Source of the DNA: Ettlia oleoabundans
Lineage: Eukaryota; Chlorophyta; Chlorophyceae; Chlamydomonadales
Assembly: GCA_019693395.1 (NCBI GenBank)
Contig: JAAMXP010001964.1
Location: 1 to 13,033 of the forward strand
Reading direction: 5' to 3'
DNA: 13,033 bases
Translations under genes and position numbers: made by a program
Shown here: positions 8,860 to 13,033 of the stretch, in pieces
Position numbering within the stretch: position 1 is the first letter of the stretch
How the letters are laid out: the number at the start of each line of letters is the position of its first letter
Notes under the pieces: generated by a model
Seen by the model: only the letters and a program-made list of their open reading frames with translations
What the model was told of the DNA's origin: nothing
The model's database searches: none

Positions 8860-10308
8860 ATGCCGGGCAAGCTCATCCCCTGCGCCCTTTGCCAGCAGGA
8901 GGCCGCCACGGTGTACTGCGTCAACGACGACGCAAACTTGTGCTCCAGCTGCGACGCCAGCGTGCACGCCACCAACCCGCTGCTGGCACGCCACGAACGC
9001 CGCCCCATCGCAGCCATGACCTGCCAGGCCGAGTGCGCGAGTGCAGCGCACGGCTCCGCCACCCACACCGACGGCGACGTGGCGGTGGTGCCCCAGTTTG
9101 GCGAGGGCGAGGCCGAGGCCGAGGTGGAGACCCCCGCCGCCGCCCCAGCCCCGAAGGCGGCTCCCTACCCTGCGGGCGAGCCAGCTGTGGCACCCGCGCC
9201 GCTCACCCTCTACGAGGACAGCTTCTTTGCCCGCAGCCTCAGCGCCAGCGACATGCTTGACCTGGATGCCGACGAGCTCGAGCTGCCAGGCAGCGCCGCA
9301 GCGCCCTTCTCCTTTGACCCCATGGTGGACTGCGTGGTGCCTTCATTCGAGAATGACCTGCACCCCGCCAGCGGCGACCGCTACTTCCAGGTCCCATCCT
9401 CATCCGCACTGGGCTCCCAGCAGGTGGGGAGGGCTGCGCTGTGGCATGCCGTGCTTGTTGCTTTGGTAGTTGGCTGTGGGCAGCCTGCGTGCATGCATGC
9501 AGAAGTGTTGCTGGCGTGGCGTGCCTGCTGGGTAAGGTGCTTGCAGCAGCAGCAAAGCTGAACTTTGGCCTTCAACATAACTTGTTCATGGGCGCCTGTT
9601 AACCCCGTTGCGTCATGCCTGCCCCTTTGTCTGTACTGCAGAGCTCCTTCCTGTCGCAGCAGGCTGCATACCCCTATATGGTTCCCTCGCAGCAGCTGTC
9701 GCGCCAGCAGCAGCCGGGCAAGCTGGTGCCCCTGGGTGGCATTGGCGCCCCTTCGCTGGCAGCCAGGCCCATGGCACTGCCCAAGCAGCGCACCCCAGAG
9801 GAGGAGGCGGAGGAGGCCGCCCGCGTGGCCCGCCACCGCGAGCGCCAGCGCAAGAAGCGCAACTTTGGCCGCGCCGTGCGCTACCAGGTGTGCGCACCTT
9901 GTTGCCTGATGCACCCTTTGCACTGCGCTTGTGCAGCCAGGGTGCTGATGCATGCTATCAATTTGTTGCAGCGCCATGCTCCTAGGCTGTTGTATCCCCT
10001 GCACAAGCCCTCAAGCTGCATGGGTTTTGACGGCGACCATGTGACATTCCGCAAACGCGCACTGCCTGACCACTGTTTCCTCTGGGTTGTTGCTGGTCCT
10101 GCAGTCACGCCGTGCATACGCCGAGATCCGCCCCCGCATCAAGGGCCGGTTTGTGACCCCTGAGGAGTATGCGGCCTATCAGGCGCAAGCTGCTGCTGAG
10201 AAGGCCGGCACCGCTGTGCCGGGGTCCTACCAGCTTGCCTCGTCTGTTGCACCCCCTGCCCCTGTGGAGGAGGACGCGGTTGTGCCCATGCCCACCTTTG
10301 TGGCATGA
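8860..10308 (+). CDS. CONSTANS-like transcription factor, single B-box plus CCT domain
   Basis: Coding exons 8860-9423, 9642-9887 and 10105-10308 join in phase 0 to give 337 residues. Residues 8-45 form a complete B-box zinc finger with ligand spacing C8-x2-C11-x8-C20-x2-D23-x4-C28-x2-C31-D32-x3-H36-x8-H45. Residues about 48-245 are low complexity: Ala/Pro/Glu-rich, with an acidic patch (MLDLDADELELPG) that could activate transcription, a VVPSFE segment faintly like the VP motif of plant CO proteins, and a Gln-rich stretch. Residues about 247-289 are the CCT (CO, CO-like, TOC1) domain: ARVARHRERQRKKRNFGRAV, then RYQ, the exon junction, and SRRAYAEIRPRIKGRF; it is basic, nuclear and binds DNA together with NF-Y proteins. 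In plants and algae this family links light and photoperiod to development and metabolism. ATG 8860 is chosen because it is the first in-frame ATG, starts just before the B-box, and follows an acceptor-like TTGCAG. Only one B-box is present, where many land-plant members have two. The exact orthologue is not determinable. Confidence 0.92.
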
Positions 10309-11215
10309 GCGGGCAGCCATATCAACAGTATCAGCCAGTGTCGGCCGCTCTGCTGGAGAGGCGCCGTGCTTGCGTGGCGCTGGCCTCTGATGTACATCGT
10401 ACCCCAGCAACAATACTCATGCGCAAAACCTGATCTCAACTGCCCTCAAAACCTCGTCGTTTTGCCGTACTATCTACTCCCAACAAGTGATGAGTACCCC
10501 TACCGCCCCCCGCCCTCGGCAGCTGGTCGCCAATGGTGCGCACGGCGGCCGCCGCCTTTGGCCAACCACTCGACGACCCTTTTGAAACCAGCCAACCGCT
10601 TCTCACTTTCATTCCTCAGCATGCGCCCACTTTGATGCCGATGCCTGGTGTGATTGGGCGCTGGCCCCCACCCCCATTTTTCCTGCTCTTCTCGAGCTCA
10701 AGACCTCTAGTCACTGCGTGGCACGGGCTGGTACCAGATTTACCTGGCCAGGCCTGCCCCGCGTGGAGGCCCTCAGATGAGGCTTGAGTTCTGCGAACTG
10801 TTTGTGTTTTCTCCCCTTTGGTTGCCCCCTTTTCTGGGGCACTTTTTCTTGGCGCCGCCTCCTCAGCCACCTCACCTCAGGGCGTGCCCACCCCACCCAC
10901 CTGCTTCCTCATGTTGGACTGCGTTGCTGCACCTGCTGCTGGCAAACAGGCCTGCTGCAGGGTCACATCAACGCATGTCAGAATCTCTGTTCGCCTCCCT
11001 TTCTTTTTTTGGGCGGCGGCCTTTCCAACGGCGTTAGCCATATATCTTCGCACCTAACCCGCCCATCTTTGAAATTTGTTGATGGCATTTGCATTGCAGT
11101 TGCTTCTGTCCTTAGTTTTTGTGTTTTACCAAAGTGACGCCACATAGTTGGCCCCATGGGAACCAATTGTCAGCGTCAGAGTTGTGAAGCTGTACCGTTG
11201 TAACCGACTTTGAGC
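10309..11215 (+). other. Long 3' UTR of the CONSTANS-like gene
   Basis: From the stop codon at 10308 to the first downstream TGTAA is about 890 nt without a recognisable coding region. Small open frames at 10366-10635, 10533-10787 and 10784-11137 have unbiased, low-information sequences. The stretch has T-rich patches (for example near 11000-11015). Long 3' UTRs are common in green algae. Confidence 0.6.
11199..11203 (+). terminator. TGTAA polyadenylation signal of the CONSTANS-like gene
   Basis: TGTAA on the plus strand is the first such signal after the stop codon at 10308. Cleavage is expected 10-20 nt further on, near 11215-11220. Confidence 0.6.
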
Positions 11216-11219
11216 CAAG

Positions 11220-11692
11220 ATGGACGGCCTTCATGGCAGGCAAGTGCTACGTGCGCCCCAGGAAGCCTTCGTACTGGAAGCCGGTTGGGGTGGCATGGAG
11301 TAAAGTGCATGCTTGGCTCTCGCTAAAAAGTTGTTGAGCATACATAGAAGCCCAACAATTGGAAAACAATAAAAGGGAAGGGAGGGAGAAAGGTTTTCCC
11401 TGCTGGCTGCTTGGCGCCAGGGCGGGTCGACTCTGCCGGTTCCATGCGTGCTCATGTTCCAGCCTAGAAGCAACCCCCACTCGTTTCTCCTGTCCGGAAG
11501 GGGAATTTGGTTGTTAACACGCACGACAGGTAGGGATACCAGCCGATGGTAATCCAAGCACCGACAAGCGCGCTCCTACCCTCGAAACTCATGCACTATC
11601 CACACACGCATCTGCAGGAATATTGGGAAGGTTTTCAAGCGCAGGACGAAACAGGGGGGCGCTCTTTACTTGCGGCTTCTACAGGGGCCGCG
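11220..11692 (+). promoter_or_regulatory. Upstream region (promoter and 5' UTR) of the KH-domain gene
   Basis: About 470 bp between the preceding polyadenylation signal and the chosen start. It holds two tiny plus-strand frames from ATG 11220 (27 codons) and ATG 11233 (33 codons, MAGKCYVRPRKPSYWKPVG...), neither recognised. An acceptor-like CATCTGCAG ends at 11617, so a leading non-coding exon is possible. The minus-strand frame 11231-11557 has no recognised domain. Confidence 0.45.
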
Positions 11693-12698
11693 ATGGAGCA
11701 ACCAGCACCTGTGCACCAGCCCAACGCACCTCCAGCTGGCGTTTCTGGACCAGCGGGCGCGCCAGCGGCAGCAGGAATGTATCAGCCTGCTGGCGCCGCG
11801 TATGCCGCCCCGCCGGAGGGTACCCAGTCTCAGCAGCACTCGCACCCTGCTCCACAGAACGGCGCAACGCCTGGGCATGAACAGCAAGCAACAACGCAGG
11901 GTGCCGCAGGCCCAGCCGCTTACGGCGCACCGGCAGGGCCCTCAGCACCGCCAATCGCCGCGCCGCCTCCCGCGGGGCTGTCGGGGTCCAAGCGACCGTA
12001 TGAGCAGAGCGGTGCAGCCGACGGCTACCACACCGCCGGCGGCTACTCCGCTGCCGACGGCGGCGCCGCGAAGCGGCAGCAGGTTGCGGCGGCAGGCTCT
12101 GCAGTACCGCGTGAGACGGTGTACCGCATTGTACTGGATGTCGTAGATACCGCCCTCATCATCGGCCGTGGCGGCAACACCGTGCGCCAGATCGAGGCGG
12201 CCACAGGCGGACGTGTGAAGAGGCTGCAAGAGCCTCCAGGCGCAAGGGAGCAAGTAATCGTTATTTGGGTCTCGGCCCGGGAGCTGCCGTCGCCGGGCCG
12301 CATCGCACGCAACGCTGCGCAGGTGCGGCGGTGGCACAGAGCAGCCATGGGGGGGCGTGCATGCGTCGTGGCACTGAGTAATGTCCGTCACAGCCTCTTG
12401 GGCGGCTGGTGGGGCATGCGTGGTGGCACACGCTTGTGATGCTCCGGCATGTGCCCCCACCCCCACGTCCCCATCCCACCCACCCACCACCCCACCACCA
12501 CCTTCCACCAAAACACAGTAAACACCCTACTCTCCACACCACCCACCACCCTCTCCTATGCCTCTATTCGCTCTTCCCGCAGGAGGCTCTTATTGACTGT
12601 GTGCGACGGGTTGTGTTCCAGGAGAACGCGCCCATGGGACAGCCCATGAGCGTGCGCATGCTCATCAACCGCACACAGGAGCAAGGAGTGATGGACAA
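11693..12698 (+). CDS. KH-domain RNA-binding protein (poly(C)-binding type), 5' end uncertain, 3' part not resolved
   Basis: Exons seen: 11693-12322 and 12583-12698, joined in phase 0 (AACGCTGCGCAG to GAGGCTCTT), giving 249 residues before the next split codon. Residues 1-140 are disordered, rich in Ala, Pro, Gly and Gln, with basic clusters K100-R101 and K127-R128 that could be a nuclear signal. Residues about 141-222 are a type I KH domain: TVYRIVLDV strand, ALIIGRGGNTVRQIEAATG helix with the RNA-binding GxxG loop at G158-R-G-G161, the RVKRL and REQVIVIW strands, then EALIDCVRRVV as the last helix, supplied by the second exon. Residues 234-242 (VRMLINRTQ) start a second KH domain of the PCBP/HEN4/FLK type, which is cut at a donor-like GTGAGG (12699). 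Such proteins control splicing, stability or translation of mRNA. In-frame ATGs also occur at 11546 and 11591, so the N-terminus could be up to 49 residues longer; 11693 is preferred for its GCCGCGATGG context and composition. Confidence 0.82.
12453..12555 (+). repeat. C-rich tract in the KH-gene intron
   Basis: About 100 nt of CCCCCAC, CCCACC and CCACCA runs with very few G, in the second half of intron 12323-12582, shortly before the CTCTTCCCGCAG acceptor. Part of it is simply a polypyrimidine tract, but it is much longer and richer in C than in other introns here. Confidence 0.85.
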
Positions 12699-13033
12699 GT
12701 GAGGCTTTCTGTGCGTGTGATCAACTTCCATCTTGTTTGACTCCCCACCCATATCCGTGTTTGTTTCGGTTTGAGGGTAGGTGGGCCATTGTGCGGGTGA
12801 TCCTTGGGTGGGAAGGGAGCGTGATTCATACACCACACACTTAACCGAAGCGGTTACTTGGTATTTGAGTGGATGACAGTGGGCAACTGGGCAGTTGGGC
12901 ATACGTGGACTGAAACGCCTAGTGTTGACTGAGCAAGGGGTTGCGGTCTTGTGTATGTCTGTGCCTCTTCCCCTGCCAGGGGCTGAACGCTTGAGCCGTG
13001 TGACTGCCCACCTCTGCCGTCGATTCCACTCCC
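12699..13033 (+). other. Probable intron (or alternative 3' end) of the KH gene, unresolved
   Basis: A GTGAGG donor at 12699 breaks codon 249 (AA|G). If it is not used, the frame stops at TGA 12700-12702, leaving the second KH domain without its loop. The best acceptor by eye is the pyrimidine-rich CCCCTGCCAG ending at 12979, but joining there gives Lys-Gly-stop. A weaker TAG acceptor ending at 12780 gives 20 more residues (K completed, then WAIVRVILGWEGSVIHTPHT) and a stop at 12841-12843. The true acceptor may also lie beyond the window. No TGTAA polyadenylation signal is visible here. Confidence 0.5.

Noticed and set aside
10366..11137. Possible extra gene downstream of the CONSTANS-like gene
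   Set aside because: Several overlapping small frames, none with domain features or consistent codon use; a long 3' UTR explains the stretch better.
11220..11331. Short first exon of the KH gene using a GC-AG intron (CAG|GCAAGT near 11237)
   Set aside because: Joining it to the acceptor at 11617 puts the KH reading frame out of register.
11231..11557. 108-residue minus-strand frame between the CONSTANS-like and KH genes
   Set aside because: No recognisable family, no supporting splice or polyadenylation context; most likely a chance frame.

Overview
This is nuclear DNA from a eukaryotic green alga, most likely a chlorophyte of the Chlorella/Trebouxiophyceae or Chlamydomonas kind (inference). 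The evidence is GC-rich coding sequence, many short GT-AG introns (about 80-360 nt) with CAG acceptors, TGTAA-type polyadenylation signals behind two genes, abundant microsatellites in introns, and a plant-lineage CONSTANS-like gene. There is no sign of prokaryotic or organellar DNA, tRNA, rRNA, CRISPR or a transposon.

Four protein genes can be reconstructed by splicing. (1) On the minus strand, 2800 to beyond position 1, lies a papain-family (C1A) cysteine protease with signal peptide, inhibitory propeptide and complete catalytic machinery; the far C-terminus is outside the window. (2) On the minus strand, 8139 to 3613, lies CCT8, the theta subunit of the cytosolic chaperonin TRiC/CCT, complete in 13 exons and 544 residues. 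(3) On the plus strand, 8860 to 10308, lies a CONSTANS-like transcription factor with one B-box and a C-terminal CCT domain, in 3 coding exons and 337 residues. (4) On the plus strand, from about 11693, lies a KH-domain RNA-binding protein, with one full KH domain and the start of a second; its 3' part is unresolved or lies beyond the window.

Layout: the protease promoter lies at about 2801-3400, just past the CCT8 polyadenylation signal. CCT8 and the CONSTANS-like gene are divergent across 720 bp. The CONSTANS-like gene has a long 3' UTR ending near a TGTAA at 11199, followed by about 490 bp leading to the KH gene. The four genes do not form a pathway; this looks like ordinary gene-dense algal chromosome.

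The unusual signals are in non-coding sequence: three different pentanucleotide repeats in three introns of one protease gene, a (TG)24 tract just before the last CCT8 acceptor, a 20-bp perfect palindrome forming the exact 3' end of a CCT8 intron, and a long C-rich tract in an intron of a gene for a KH protein of the poly(C)-binding type. I found no convincing previously undescribed system.
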